DNA from: Ochotona curzoniae | Taxonomy: Eukaryota; Chordata; Mammalia; Lagomorpha; Ochotonidae | Direction: 5' to 3' | Length of the DNA: 64,000 bases | NCBI RefSeq assembly: GCF_017591425.1 | Contig: NW_024467120.1 | Location: 1,922,001 to 1,986,000 of the forward strand | Part shown: piece after piece, positions 19,211 to 31,413 of the stretch | Position numbering within the stretch: position 1 is the first letter of the stretch | Layout of the letters: each line of letters begins with the position of its first letter | The notes under the pieces: model-generated | What the model was told of the DNA's origin: nothing | Database searches by the model: none | The model's input: the letters and a program-made list of their open reading frames with translations, nothing else | Position numbers and translations under genes: made by a program

Positions 19211-22189
19211 TGGTGGAAGGTTAGAAACAGCAAAGTAGTGGGATTTTATATGAAGATCGCAGGCATTTCATGAAGGTAAGAAAGAAAAATACACCCAGCA
19301 GCTAGCTCACTGGCCTGATCAAAAGCATTCTATTCATTCAAGTTTGGCCAAGCCTTGGGAGCTACATAGCCTTTTTAGGGCACAGAGAAACCCGATCTGG
19401 CTCAAAGAACGGATTGTGCCTGCTGCACAGAGGATGAACGCAAACATCTCCAGATGTTTGCTCCTTCAGATCCACCTCAGGTTTTGAGCCAAGGCAGTGT
19501 TCATCTCAAAGTACCCCAAGCCAGAGATGAACACAGAGGAAGGCTGTGTTAGCCATTCACACCCAGAGCAGGACATTTGTAATACAGAATCTTACCTCCA
19601 GAGCGGCAGAGACTCTGGCGGTTATGCTCCAGCTCTGCTCCCCTCACTTGCTTTAGCAGGCACCCCAATATGGGGTTGGACATCCAGTGCTGTTGTTGGT
19701 TTCTAAGAATGTTCAGCCAAGGGCATGGGACATAAGACTAGATATGAAAGTGTACTTTTGAGTCGGAACACTCTCTCAGAATATGGCATTTCATGCCCTG
19801 GCAAGGACCCAAGAGATGGGATAAGCCAGCTGCTAGGATGGCTCCTAAAAAGCTGGAGAACGCTATGACGGATGCTAAGCAAGGCTGAAATGTCTGAATT
19901 TTTATAGGAAGACGGTTCAGGAAGGAACTGGCAAGCTTCCCAAACCAGGCTGGGGTGGATATACCCAAAGAGATATGAAGATGCACGGATGCACGGAGTA
20001 TCACATTCACCAACATAGACCATAGGGTGCACAATTCAGAAAAGCCATCAGGAAGGCACTGGCAGAGGCAATGGCATCATTAGGAGGCTTAGCAGATTTA
20101 GCCTGGGGCTAACAGTAAGGAGGGGCTGTCACACATCTTGGCTCACTGTTAGCAACAGGGACAATAAAACCTTGAGGAATTAGATGCAACTCTTCATGCT
20201 AGAAGCCAGCGGTGGCAATGACTGAATTAACCAGCCACCTAGGAGCAGTAGCCAAGGAGTCAGAGTGTCGTGAAAGCGGTAAATTGAACATGGCATTCAC
20301 AGAGGAAAATAGCTGTGCAGCCAACAAGGGTCCTGCAAAATGAACAGAATATACAGAAGAGGGGAGAATGGATGAGCAGGAGCCTAAGGGAGGTCACTCC
20401 AATGAGAGAACATTTCCAGACCAGAGCCAGTTTCCAGAACCAGAATTTGTGGACTGTAGTGGTACCCAGGTCTCCCAAAGGAGGAACCCTAGACACCATG
20501 CCAAGCACACAATGCAGTGAGGCCCCTGGTCCTTTCCCGAAGAGACTCATGGCTGCTTACTTGAGGGACGGTACACTAAGGAAACACAAAGACACCTGAA
20601 CCTTCTTTCAGGATGATTAGACAATGCCTTGAATTAGCATCCCTTGCAAAAGATCTGGACCTAGCTTAGAGTATGTTCAAGTAACAAAAAATATCCTGCC
20701 CAGAGTCTGACTTGCACTGACTTACTTAGCCCAAGGACACACTCCTCTGCTACGTATTCAGCTTTCTGACATGTAGGTGACATCAGCATCCTAAGCAGCT
20801 GGGCTCATCCCGTGTTCTGAAAGGAGCTCTAGCACAGAGGAGAACTGCTGGAGGCCTCTATAACTATCTGATATCCCAGCCAATACTGTGAGAACCCGAA
20901 GTTAGCATCACCAGTAGATTTGGAATGTGAGGGTGCCAGGTCAGTATCTTCCTAAAGATCAGAATGTACAGAGGTGGTAAAAACTAGTCCAGCCTGTGTT
21001 CTGCTGTCTGGCTCCTGCAGAACGCTGTCTGGAATGACATGCTATAGAAGCAGCTGAGTCTGACCTGAAAAGAGAGCATGCTCTCCTCCAGGATAGAGTT
21101 TGACATTTGCACGTGACACCACTGGATGCTGTTTCTCCCAGAAGAATAGAGATACGGTCCTGGGGAACCAAGAGATGTAAGTAGGAGTGGTGAACGGAAA
21201 AGTACAGGACTCTTGGCCTACGAGCACAAGATGGAGGAGGGTGGTCAGCTGCCGTCCTCCACTTGTCTCCTTCACTTATACCAGCTCTTGACCAGAGGTC
21301 ACAGTCTTCATGTGGCCTCGGACAATGACTAAGTAACATATTGGTCCAAGCACCTAGTCATTTGTGCCAACACACTACTCCTTGATAGGCTGGCTTGGCC
21401 TTTCGCCTCTGTTTGGACTGGCAGACGTTTTGCCAGTCCTTGCCACCCAACCCTGCTCCTTCCCATGTTTTTCAGTGGGCATCATCCACAATAAGCTGCC
21501 CTCTATCCTAACTGCACCTTAACTTCTGCTTCCCAAAGTAACCAATCAACACAGTGCTGAAGCCAGGTTCAGGAAGAACGAACAGAAATTCATTGTCCAA
21601 GTCTCTTTACTTTGGAATATTTTTAGCATGTTTACATTAAAAGTTTTTTTTTTTTAAGAAGGATTGAAAAAGGACAACAGATGTCTTAAACATTAAGTGT
21701 AGCTGAGAAGAGATAGAAATTCCCAGATACATCTACAAAGTTTTGCTGTGAAAATCAGGAGACATGACACAGAATAAAACAGGTAGGAATGGATCAAGTC
21801 TCTGATAACTCTTTTCTACCAGAAAATAATTTAGAAAGGGGACAGAAAATTGCCATCTAGCAATTTATTTTTATGCCAATAAGCAAAGCATGAGTAACAA
21901 TGAATCTCAGATAGTTTGAAAGAAATTCTTATGAGACAGGACAATAAATATGGCATTGTTTCACCGTACTTTGGGAAGAAGAGACACAAAATTGAAATAT
22001 GTTGATGGAAGCAAATACTGTATTGATGACAAATGGGGATGTTCAGGAAGAGATGGAATAGGATGATGGAATAGCTATGTCAAGAGGACACACACCTCTG
22101 TCAAAACCATGGATTCGCAGGTGGATGCACGCCAGACACAGAGCAGATAAGGGGACAGGAATAGAACGGAGATTGTGGTGACACAGGGC
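19211..22189. other. 3-kb stretch without firmly recognised features
   Basis: No known family could be assigned. Parts of 19700-20600 read like decayed retroviral-type internal sequence, but I cannot support this by motif. Open frames up to 126 aa (20959-21339, minus) show no domain. Confidence 0.35.
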
Positions 22190-22330
22190 AGGGCTCCACA
22201 AATCTAGCTCACCATCAAATTGCTTTAAAATGTAGTTTCTTGAGCCCCTACCCTATCAGAAATTCTAAGGTTTGTTGGGACCTAAAATTTGTCTTTTGAA
22301 AGCTTGGCAAGCAAATTCCTAACATAAAAC
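22190..22330 (+). mobile_element. MER5-like (hAT-Charlie) DNA transposon fossil
   Basis: The order 'caccatcaaattgctttaaaatgtag', 'ttcttgagcccctacc', 'tatcagaaattctaagg' and 'aatttgtcttttgaaagc' resembles the MER5A consensus, which has a 'tagaaatgcagattct...cccagacc...actctgggg' order. Confidence 0.5.
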
Positions 22331-22384
22331 CAAACCGCTGAATGGATAAATAGAAGGAGTGGAAACTTCATCACACATTTTTTC

Positions 22385-22640
22385 CTTTTAAATATTTATC
22401 TACGTATTTGAATGGCCACAACATGTGGGTTTAGAATAAGCCGAAAGAAGAAGCCAGGAACTCTGTCCTGGACTCCCACATGGATGCTAGCAGCCATCTT
22501 TTGCTGCCTTGTTAGGACATTATGAGGAAGCTGGACCAGGAGCAGAGCATCTGGGACTTAACTCAGATTGCGCATCAGTAGGGAATGCTAATGTTGCCAG
22601 TGGTGATGAATCCATGGATTCACAATGCCTGCTCCGCACA
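22385..22640 (-). mobile_element. C-type SINE, diverged, minus strand
   Basis: The tail remnant 'taaatatttatctacgtatttgaatggc' is followed by 'gaagccaggaactctgtcctggactcccacatgg' and 'gaagctggaccaggagcagagcatctgggac'. Part of the mid-body is missing. Confidence 0.65.
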
Positions 22641-23572
22641 TTTTTCTTGAGTGCCAGACAAGCATGTTTTCGTAATGGTGTTTAGTTCTCTAAACCAGAA
22701 GCTTCCTTTGGCCAAAAACAGAATAAAACTTTCTGAGCCTCTGATAAGATCAAGTAATCAAATGGAAAAACTAGTGTCTAAAATTTATTTTGGGTCAGCT
22801 ATGAGGGTCATATTTAGCATGAAAGATGAGTCTCAGTGAACATATGACTGAGTTTACATGTTTTGAACCAGCAGACACAAAGCATCAACACAGATAAACT
22901 TCTAAGGTGAAGACATTCCAAGGTTTAAATGTTCAGTTATTTCCAAGATTTCTTAGTCAAATCTCACCATGCAAACACAGGTTAGACCAATTGCAAAAAC
23001 ACACCAAAAAAATCAAAAACAAATAAACCAATGAACAAGCATGATAGCCAACAACACCGATATTACCCTTCATGCTAGTTTCAACCTTGGCAGTCCATTG
23101 AAAGAATTCAGGCCTGGGACAGGATAGCGTTAAGCAAGCAGAACATCTCCAAATGGAGCTAAGAAAAGGCTGTGGGGTCCACTTCTTCCTACTGTTTCTC
23201 CTTCCCTCACACCTGCTTTCCTCAGACAAAGCATTTGCTGGGAATGAATGCATGAAAACCCTTCCAAGGTTTTTATGACCTGATGTCATCAAATGGAACA
23301 GCCCTCTTGGTCTTGGGCAGAGAGGATTCTCCTAGAGTATCTTCCCTGGGGAGGAAGCTGGGACCTCCTGCAGAATGACTGGGGTACAGACAGGACTTTG
23401 TCATGGAGAACACCAGGCTGCTTCCAAGGTCTAATTCAAGGCTGCTATGCTTTTCCTGCAGGTGCATTATCTCCTTTAGGCTGCTTTCACACACACAGGC
23501 TGCTAGCTCCCCACCATCACTATCTCTCCTCAAGTGTTTATTCAAGTTTAATTGCTCAAGTTCTATTATTAG
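22641..23572. other. Unassigned sequence
   Basis: Nothing recognised. Short frames (90-111 aa) overlap on both strands at 22957-23616 without domains. Confidence 0.4.
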
Positions 23573-23646
23573 TGCCTCTCTTTTTCTCTCTCCCCATAAC
23601 TCTGCCTTTCAAATAAAATAAATCTTTTAAAAAATAAATATTTAAA
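23573..23646 (+). mobile_element. C-type SINE 3' fragment
   Basis: Only the tail half is present: CT-rich run, 'actctgcctttcaaataaaataaatc', then an A-rich tail. Confidence 0.6.
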
Positions 23647-23664
23647 TTCTCCCTAGGTGGGACA

Positions 23665-24245
23665 AGCATTTCAGGCAGCAGTGAAATCATCGCTTGGGAT
23701 GCTTGCTTCCCATACTGTAGTGCATGGGTTTGAATCCTAGTTCTGCTCTAAGTTCCTGGTAAAGAACAGTGATGATTAGGCCCAGTGTGGTAGCCTAGTG
23801 GCTAAAGTCATTGTCTTGCATGCACTGGGATCTCATATGGATGCCAGTTCTAATCCCAGCAGTCCTGCTTCCCATCCAGCTCCCTGCTTGTGGCTTGGGA
23901 AAGCAGTTGAGGATGGTCCAAGGCTTTGGGACCCTGCAACCGTGTGGGAGACCTAGAAGAAGCTCCTGGCTCCTGGCTTTGGATCAGCTCAGCTGCAGCC
24001 ATTGTGGCCACTTGGGGAGTGAATCATCAGACAGAAGATCTTCCTCTCTGACTCTCCTACTTTCTGTATATTTGACTTTACAATGAAAATAAATAAATCT
24101 GGAGAAAAAAAAAAAGAACAGTGATGACTTAGGTAGCTGGGTTCCTGACACCAATGTAGGTGACCTGGATTGAGCTCCCAATTCCTGGATATTTTGTAAA
24201 GTGAACCAGCAGATGAGTGTGTATGCTTGCTATATGGCTTCACAT
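23665..24245 (+). mobile_element. Older C-type SINE interrupted by a young SINE
   Basis: The head half (about 23665-23775) includes 'catgggtttgaatcctagttctgctc'. The body resumes at about 24113 with 'gtaggtgacctggattgagctccc' and 'aaccagcagatgag'. The break is filled by the element at 23776-24112. Confidence 0.65.
23776..24112 (+). mobile_element. Young C-type SINE with 15-bp duplication
   Basis: A complete copy from 'ggcccagtgtggtagcctagtgg' to 'aataaataaatctggag' plus A's. It is flanked by aaagaacagtgatga at 23761-23775 and 24113-24127. It is a plus-strand relative of the copy at 58669. Confidence 0.9.
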
Positions 24246-25087
24246 TTAAAAACTCAAAGCACTTCATTCAATCAATCAATCAATATGATCTCCCCATGTG
24301 ATTCCAACAATCAACTGTGTTTGCAAAGTACTGCTCTTGAAAACTCAAATTTTAAAAGATAGGATGGGAGGAAGAAAATAAACCAAAATGGTATGTGAGC
24401 AACACTGACGTCATTTTGTCAAAATCACTCAAGCTTAGCAAATGAACAAAAAGGCAAAGCCAAAAAAAAAAAAAAAACAATTGCCCATCTGCTGTGTTTG
24501 GGGCTAGCAGGAGGTAAGACACAGGAGAGGCTCGCTGTTTTGGAAGAAGTCGAGAGACCTCGGGAGGCTGGGAATGACACATCAGCTTTCCAATTTTCTA
24601 AAATGGGTAGGAAAATGGGTTCTGTAAGCTACGGATGATTGGCCTTCCTATGGATCTGGGACAGGACTCCAGCATATGTCACTAAAGCAATGCTCTAATG
24701 GGCACTTGATGCCAAAGGAGTGATTATGGATCCCAGTATGGATTCACAAGAACAGGTTCTGTCAGTATGGTCCATTTCCAATCCTCAGTGGGGAGCTGAC
24801 AGGCAAAGGCAACGTGAGCCCACATCCCATGCAGGCGTCTGACTTCAGCAACGTGATTGGCAACACCTTTGACGATCTTAGAGCATGTCAGTGGGTCTTC
24901 AGTTGTTCAGCAGCCCAAGCCACACAACACCCACTCGTGCACTGAATACAAACCTGGTGAGAGATTCCTGGTGTCCTGGAGTTCTTCCAGGAAAACAGTC
25001 TGCAAATGACTCTGTATCTTTCACTAGTGACTTATAGTGGGGTGTAGTTCTGGAAGTTCATAGAAGTTCTAGAAGTTGCTGGAACGA
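24246..25087. other. Unassigned sequence with small simple repeats
   Basis: A short (AATC)n tract lies near 24267-24284 and an A-run near 24461-24476. No other feature was recognised. Confidence 0.45.
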
Positions 25088-25415
25088 TGGGCCAGCAAGC
25101 AGCCCCTGGTAATGTTGACAGTTCATGTTGAAGCACCAGTTCAGATCCCTGCTGCTCGACTTCCAATCCAGCTTCCTGCTAATGGAGCTGGGAAGGCAGC
25201 AGATCACCCATGTATTTGGGGCTCTCCCACCCCATATATGAGATCCTGGTAGAACTCTGGGCTCCTGACTCTGGCCCAGGCCAGTCCTGTCTCTTGCAGC
25301 CATCTGGAGAGTACACTAACAGACAGAAGGTACTTCTCTGTCATCCTCCCTTCCAGACATGCTCTTCCAAGTAAATAAATAAGTAGATAAATAGATAGAT
25401 AAATAAGTATTTTAA
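25088..25415 (+). mobile_element. C-type SINE, older copy
   Basis: It contains 'ctgctcgacttccaatccagcttcctgctaatg', 'tcttgcagccatctggagagt' and a tail that grades into (AAATAGAT)n-like simple sequence (25371-25410). Confidence 0.8.
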
Positions 25416-25524
25416 TAAAAGGAAGAATGGAACTAAAACATGTGCTTCTTTTGCAAAACAAAATTTAAATCCATGCTTTTTCATAATAATCACGTTGCAT
25501 GAACTTTCTGAAGACTCCAACTAA

Positions 25525-25600
25525 TTGTGGATTTCAAATTTTTGCATTGAAATAAACTTATTTTTTAGTTCTATTTCTCCACAAACTATGTGAGGCTCCC
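25525..25600 (+). mobile_element. Ancient AT-rich dispersed repeat fragment
   Basis: The text 'aaataaacttattttttagttctatttc..c..aaact' is also present at 37765-37813. The same order is familiar to me from other placental genomes. The family is not named here. Confidence 0.45.
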
Positions 25601-25819
25601 TTATATAACAGACATGTTCATCACTTCTACTGCAAATAAGGAGGGTTTTTATAAGAAGATATTAGGTGGAATAATCGCTATCTAAAATGATGTTTGATGT
25701 TCTCAAATTTCACAATCATTTCTAGATTGACTATATAAAGTGTTCTCAGGGAGAACCACCATCAAGGCAAAGTAACATAAAAAGCAAATGAGAAAGACTC
25801 CAGTTAAGTCCTATAACTC

Positions 25820-26060
25820 CCATCAGAGTGCCCAGTTCCAAAACTCAACTCTCCATACCTGCTTCCGGCTTCTTACTAACATAGACCTTGGGAGCCATTC
25901 ATGATTACTTAGGTATGTGGACCCTGCCCACATGGAGAAGACCCAGATTAGGTTTCTGACTCTTAGCTTCCACCCCTGACCCCAGCCACTGGAGGTCCTT
26001 GGGAAAGGAGCTAGCTCATGGGTTTGCTTTATCTCCCCCTGGATTTGAAAAGAAAACAAG
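25820..26060 (+). mobile_element. C-type SINE, diverged 3' portion
   Basis: It holds 'cctgcccacatggagaagaccc', 'ctgaccccagccactggagg' and a weak tail before 26060. The head is not recognisable. Confidence 0.5.
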
Positions 26061-27755
26061 TGAAGGAATTAACTTTTTTGTCTATTACGACATCAGAGAG
26101 TAAAATGCCTGTCTTCAATAACTGAAAGTGTGTTTTCCAAAAAAAGGAGTTAAATGTACCTTATGTGTCTCAAGGTGTTTAAACAGATACCCAGAACGAG
26201 CCCAGGAGACTTTGTTTATGGAACCAATTTTATTAGCAATGAGTTGTCTGGAAATAAAACCAACTTCTTGGGCAGCCAAGTTCTCTGTCCCCACATGTAT
26301 TTGGACAGAAGCTGGAGGCTCTGAGATACAAGGAAGGTCGTGTGGGAAAATTAGGCATCAAATACAAGATGATATTGAGGGAAATGTGGATTGTAACATG
26401 CTAAGAACATACAAGAACTTGTTTAGCACACTAGGCATATTTCTGTCCATGGGTTGGAAAAATGGATCCCCTGTTGGTTGGTGCTCCTGTCCACGCAACC
26501 CATTGCCTACCAGGTGACTTTGGAGTAGACGTTACCCCTTTCACATTTCTACCTTGCCAGTGTGGCCCAGACTAAACATATCCTAAATTCCAATTCCAAT
26601 GGGCCCTTAAGTGAGATTTTTTTTTTAAACTACGTGTTTGGAATTTGAATTTCTGAGATGGGAGCTGGGCAGGAATGAAGAACTGAATTTTGGTTTAGTT
26701 CCATGCTCCTTTGTACCTCACATGGAACCCTCAACCTACCAGGGTGGATGTGCGGATGCCCCGCTTTCCTAGCACATCGTTATCCTACGATTTGGAAGCC
26801 CAGGCACCCGGCAATGAGTCGAGTCCAGGTTCTTCATGCAGATTGAGGGCACTAAATACTGCACACCAGCTGAATACTCCATTGAGAAATCGGGAGTCTG
26901 CTGGGCCAATGGGGGGAGGAGAACAGGAAGGAAAGGAGAGCAACAGATGAAGAAGTGGCCTTACCTGAATTTTGACTTCTCTCCAGCGACAAAGATCTGG
27001 CCTTTTCCGAACCCAATGATCTTCTCAAGACCCTGGATTTCAGCCTAGGAACAAGTGCATCTATCTCCCATGAGATGGCTCCGACCCATGTCTTCACAAA
27101 TAACAATGCTGGCCCATTTGTCTAAACTACCATTCATTTTCTTTTTTCCTGCAATGGTCTTTAAGAACTAGTATCTTCCACTCTGTTAACTGTGTCCTTT
27201 ATTTACTGTATTTTGATGCTTTGGTTTCTAGGATCTTGGACTCTGAAAGACTCATCTCCCAGGGCTAACAAATTCCCAACGACACTCAGGCACTAACCTG
27301 CTGGTATGAGTTTCAGGTGCAAACCAAAGCACCATCCCCATTGTCCACCTGCCAATCACCCCACAACACCAGATCAGCTAAAGACGGCCTCTGCGCCCAG
27401 GGCTCACTGAAGTTATTTCCACTGGACAAGCCTAAACCTACTTATCCTGCCTTTCCTGTTTCTTCCTGTGAAAAATCCTGTGTTTCTGCCCCCCTCCTGC
27501 TGCTTGGCTGTCCCCAGTGTTTCTACATGTGATTCTATACATTAGCCTTCCAGTAGCTAAGGAATCATGAATATAACTTCTTCCTTCACAACAGGCATTC
27601 TCGTGTCTGTGTATCTTATCACACACGATTGGAACCCCTACTGGGTACCCTTGAAACAATAAATGAAGCTGCCTCCCTGATTTTACCTGTTCCTCCCCCA
27701 GTCTTACTCCCTACATAGAGAGCAAAGATTTCTTAAAACATGTATCAGGCACATC
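26061..27755. other. Unassigned sequence
   Basis: The 129-aa frame at 26128-26517 and the smaller frames at 26711-27659 have no recognisable domain or homology. A faint, degraded SINE may lie at about 26610-26790 but is too diverged to call. Confidence 0.35.
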
Positions 27756-27761
27756 ACTCTC

Positions 27762-28251
27762 TGTGGGGAGCAGATGCTGAAGCCGCTCCCCAGATAGGAA
27801 AGCAGGAATAGGAGGGGCCATCGCAAGATGGCGGCTGGCTCAGGGCCAGGAGGCAGAGTTGGTGTCGCCAGCAAGTAAACAGGAAGTCACAGGGATAGGC
27901 TAATGCTTTCGCTGTGATTACAGGCCTATCACGTAGTACCAAGTGGACCCACGGGGAGAAATGATTAGTGGAGAACGATATAAAAGTAGCCAATAAAAGC
28001 TAGGCGGGGGATGAAAGATAGACGATGACTAGGACAGACTGACAATGGACCGAACGAACGATGACTATGATGATTACGACCACGAGAAAGACTGGGGAAA
28101 GAACGATGGACGAAACGGGAAAGGGGCAGCAGAGAAAGGGTTTAAATGCGGCTGCTTTTGGCAGTGAGGGGTCCAGTTGCGGTTCTGCCTTTTCCCAGAC
28201 CTTCAAGAGTGTGCCTCATCTTTTTAGTGTCTCCTCTGCTGGACAGTGATG
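27762..28251 (+). mobile_element. Candidate solo LTR of ERV2/ERVK type
   Basis: It starts TGTGGGGAGC with a short GGGGAGC/GCTCCCC inverted repeat, then has 'atcgcaagatggcggctgg', as seen in ERVK-class LTRs. TATAAAA lies at 27979-27985, only a few bases before AATAAA at 27992-27997. The 6 bases actctc occur at 27756-27761 and 28252-28257, the usual ERVK duplication size. The right end is not a canonical CA, so the boundary is uncertain. No viral gene is attached. Confidence 0.55.
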
Positions 28252-28257
28252 ACTCTC

Positions 28258-28740
28258 CAAACCCTTCTGTCCTACTGAGGATAAGATCCAAACTTACTCC
28301 CAGACCCACTGATTGTGTATATCTAAATGCCACCTGCCACTTCGGCCCCTGATGGTCTCTGCTCCAGCCACACTAGTCCCCTTCAGCACACCATGTTCCT
28401 CCCTGCCTCAGGGCCTTTGTGTCATTTCCTGCCACTCAGATCACCACATGACCAGTCTCAGTCTCTGCAAGTCTCCACACCGCGGCTTTAGATCACCCAC
28501 CATAACCACGGTGTCTAAGTGGTCTCCCACAGCCCTTGGCTCTGCTTGATCCTTCTTCATTAATCACCACTTGTATGAAATCATATTATACTTTCACCTG
28601 ATGCTTGTTCATGGTCTTTCCTGTGGAATGCAACTTCTACAAGTCAAATGATGTCTTTATTCACCTCCATATCCCCAGGGTCTAAACCTTGCCTGGCCCC
28701 AGAATGTGTACTCAAGAAATAGCTTGCTGAACCAAAGAAC
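28258..28740 (+). mobile_element. LINE-2 (L2) 3' end fossil
   Basis: It shows the L2 3' order: 'ataagatccaaactt', 'tccagccacactagtcc', 'cctgcctcagggcctttgtgtc', 'tctttattcacctccatatccccagg' and 'tcaagaaatagcttgctgaa'. L2 has been extinct since early mammals. Confidence 0.75.
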
Positions 28741-29504
28741 CCAAACTAGAGCCATCACTGCAGGGGCTTTGAGGCAGAGCAGGGAGATAGCTCTAGCTAC
28801 CCATGCCCACCACCCTACCCCACATGGACTGGCTTATGAGAATGTAACAAATTCAGTAGCTATATTCAGCTTCCTCTAAGCCAGGAAATCAACACTTACT
28901 TTCTCTGACATTCCTGGGGCCTTTGGGTGTCATGGACAGAACACTTTGGCTGATTTGATAAGGATCTACTTGTGTTTTCTTTAAATGAGCGAATTCCCCA
29001 GGTATCTCAGTAAGGAAATAGAGTTTTCTTCAAAGTCAAGTTGACACTCAGTGGCTCACCAGCAATTTGTCCTCAGGCTGGCCACTGCTGATTATAGAAA
29101 TCCCCAATCATACTATAGCAGGGAGTGGGGGGCGGGGGGGAACTCTACCAAGCCAGCCATTAAACCATCTGTCTGTAGCTCTAAGTCAAGGGAAAAAAAG
29201 TATGAAGTCTATAAGGAGAATGCCAGTGAAGCTACTGGACAAAGAATGACTTGCGATGATCGAAAGATTTCAATTATCCAGATTATCCCCTCAACCCCAA
29301 CTACCACAAGAAAGGGACCCTGGATCCAGAGTAGGGAGAATTTCCTAAAGAATACTGAAATCAAGAAGTGATTGTCAAGCTAAGATATTGTTATAAATAA
29401 ATTATAACATGTTCGTGTTAATTAGAGCTTCCGATTATGTAGAGAGGAAATGAGAATAATGGTGAGAGATAGCAGTGGTACTGCTGCTGATTCCCATTGG
29501 ATGC
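28741..29504. other. Unassigned sequence with a G-rich tract
   Basis: A G-rich run at about 29121-29141 (gggagtggggggcggggggg) could form a G-quadruplex. Nothing else was recognised. Confidence 0.4.
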
Positions 29505-29690
29505 AACTATGCATCTGACACAGTCCTGAGTTCTTTACATAGAATCATTTAATGCTCACGACAGCTTTGTGATGTTAATTAGCCCCATTGTACAGATCAG
29601 GAATTGAGGTGGAGAGTAGTTTAGTAATTTGTCAGAGGTCACATAACTAATAGCACACAATGCATAACTAATTCACAGACTCAAGTCCAA
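29505..29690 (-). mobile_element. MIR SINE fossil, minus strand
   Basis: The reverse-complement MIR order is plain: 'ctgagttctttacatagaatcatttaatgctcacgac', 'ccccattgtacagatcaggaattgagg' and 'tttgtcagaggtcacataactaat'. Confidence 0.85.
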
Positions 29691-30189
29691 ATAATCTCCT
29701 TCCGGGGCAGTTTTCTTGATCATTACAACATACCTCCTCTCCCAAGTTTCATGGAGCTATATCCCAGACACTGTAAGGAAAACAGAGGACATGGCACAGC
29801 CACGTGCGGAGGGGGAAGCTGAGTGTCTCCGAAACAAGTTCTTACGTCCAACTCTTGTTTCTGAGTGTGCTCATACAGTTGGTAAGCGATGAACTTGCTG
29901 TGGTTCAAAAGACACAAGATTTCTTGGACTCTTTTGTGGGTCTTATGTCTCCTCTTTATTTAGCCCTCTGCAAGCACTTTCACAAAAGCGAAGAGCATAA
30001 CAGGGGGAGGAGCAATGCATTCCAATCCCATTGCAACTCTAGTCCAGTTCTAGGACCTTTCCTCCTGGGGAGACTGGGCCCTGCTACCAGAGACTCCTGA
30101 GGTTCATTGCACAAATCTCTTTCCAAACCTTGCAGTTTTCCATGGGAGGAACATTTACCCCCTAAAGTTAGCAAACATTACAAGCCCAG

Positions 30190-30190
<1 letters not shown>
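29691..30190. other. Unassigned sequence
   Basis: Nothing recognised. Frames of 98 aa or less overlap on both strands. Confidence 0.4.

Positions 30191-30222
<32 letters not shown>
30191..30222 (+). repeat. (TG)16 microsatellite
   Basis: A perfect dinucleotide run of 32 bp. Confidence 0.97.
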
Positions 30223-30225
<3 letters not shown>

Positions 30226-30634
30226 GTGACCTTTTAGAGAGCTGGTTTACCAGCCAATTACCACACAAGCCATGGCTGACTCCCCACAAGACAGAATGAC
30301 AAGCCCCATGCCATTCTGCTTTCTCCAGTAACTGCTTTTAGGATAATGCAGAATATACACTTGTCTTCCTTTACCATTCCCTCCAGAACCATTATCATCT
30401 GTCAAGCAGAACTTTCATTATGAAGACTCCCTTCATAGAGGCACTAAGGCACCAAAGTCAATTGACTCACAACTTCTCGCGTTACAAACACAGACCCAGA
30501 GTGTCTATCCATCTGCTGACCGTCTCCTCAAAGTCACTAGCTGGCACTTTGAGCCATCGGCTCCCTCTAAGCCTGTGTCCATCTTCAGCTCCCTGTATCA
30601 GTCATGATTACAGTTAGGCGTGCATTTGAATCAT
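30223..30634. other. Unassigned sequence
   Basis: Nothing recognised beyond a possible weak start of the following MIR. Confidence 0.4.
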
Positions 30635-30772
30635 GGCCTTACTCCTATAGAATTCCCTATAAACTTGGGTTTTGTCACCTACAAAAGGGGGATTACAGCA
30701 GCACCTACCCTCACAAAATTGATCTGAGGATTAAATGTGTAAGAATGTTCAAAGCACATATCAGAAATTGGC
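30635..30772 (+). mobile_element. MIR SINE fossil
   Basis: The MIR right half: 'cttgggttttgtcacctacaaaagggggattacagcagcacctaccctcacaaaattgatctgaggattaaatg'-type order, then 'caaagcacatatcagaaattgg'. Confidence 0.75.
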
Positions 30773-30784
30773 AGGAAAAAAAGT

Positions 30785-31070
30785 TGCTGTTACTACACAC
30801 TCTGCAAACACCTCACTCTCTTGACATGTTGACACTGCCCTTCCACCTGTACCTATGCAGGGATGCTGGAAACAGGATGTATGTACCATACACTCACTTC
30901 TCTGCTCCAACACATGGATTCCTTTTTCTAGATCTCTCACTACCTTATTGGAAGTCCCCCATGTCCTTCACAATCCCACTCAAATGCTCCCTTTTGAGAA
31001 AAATGTTCACTGATCCTCCTAACTGCAAATAAATTTTGGTATCTTTGCTCTGCTACATGTCACCATGTTG
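30785..31070 (+). mobile_element. L2 3' region fossil
   Basis: It has 'cactcaaatgctcccttttgagaaaaatgttcactgatcc', which equals the L2 'aaatgtcacttcctc...agccttccctgacc' block, preceded by 'ctctgctccaacacatgg'. Confidence 0.5.
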
Positions 31071-31310
31071 TTCAAAGAAAACATCACCATTTCCCTCCCT
31101 GCCATCCCTATTTTAACCTGAAAGTTGGAGGAAGCTGCACTTCTTCGGGCTAAGGTCCAAAAAAACTGGCTAGAAGGATTAATATGAGTAAAGAATTTCC
31201 ATTGGCCACACTGATGCTTTTTTCAGGTATCCCTTTGCACCCTTTCATTTCCCAGGGACATGGATTCATGTACTGAGCTTGCACAATTCACAGACGCAGA
31301 AACAGAAACT

Positions 31311-31413
31311 GAATGAGTTGTCACCCATTAGGACAGGGCCATCCTGCCAGACTCCGACAGGAGACGAGGACAAAGCTTGACAGAGAGGGGCTGAGACAGA
31401 AGAATCAGAGCAT
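31311..31413 (+). repeat. 103-bp inverted duplication, arm 1
   Basis: The reverse complement of this segment recurs at 33509-33611 with 101 of 103 bases identical by eye. Flanks are unrelated on both sides. Confidence 0.95.

Noticed and set aside
19700..20600. Possible decayed endogenous retroviral internal region
   Set aside because: The impression rests on vague word similarity; I could find no reverse transcriptase, protease or primer-site motif.
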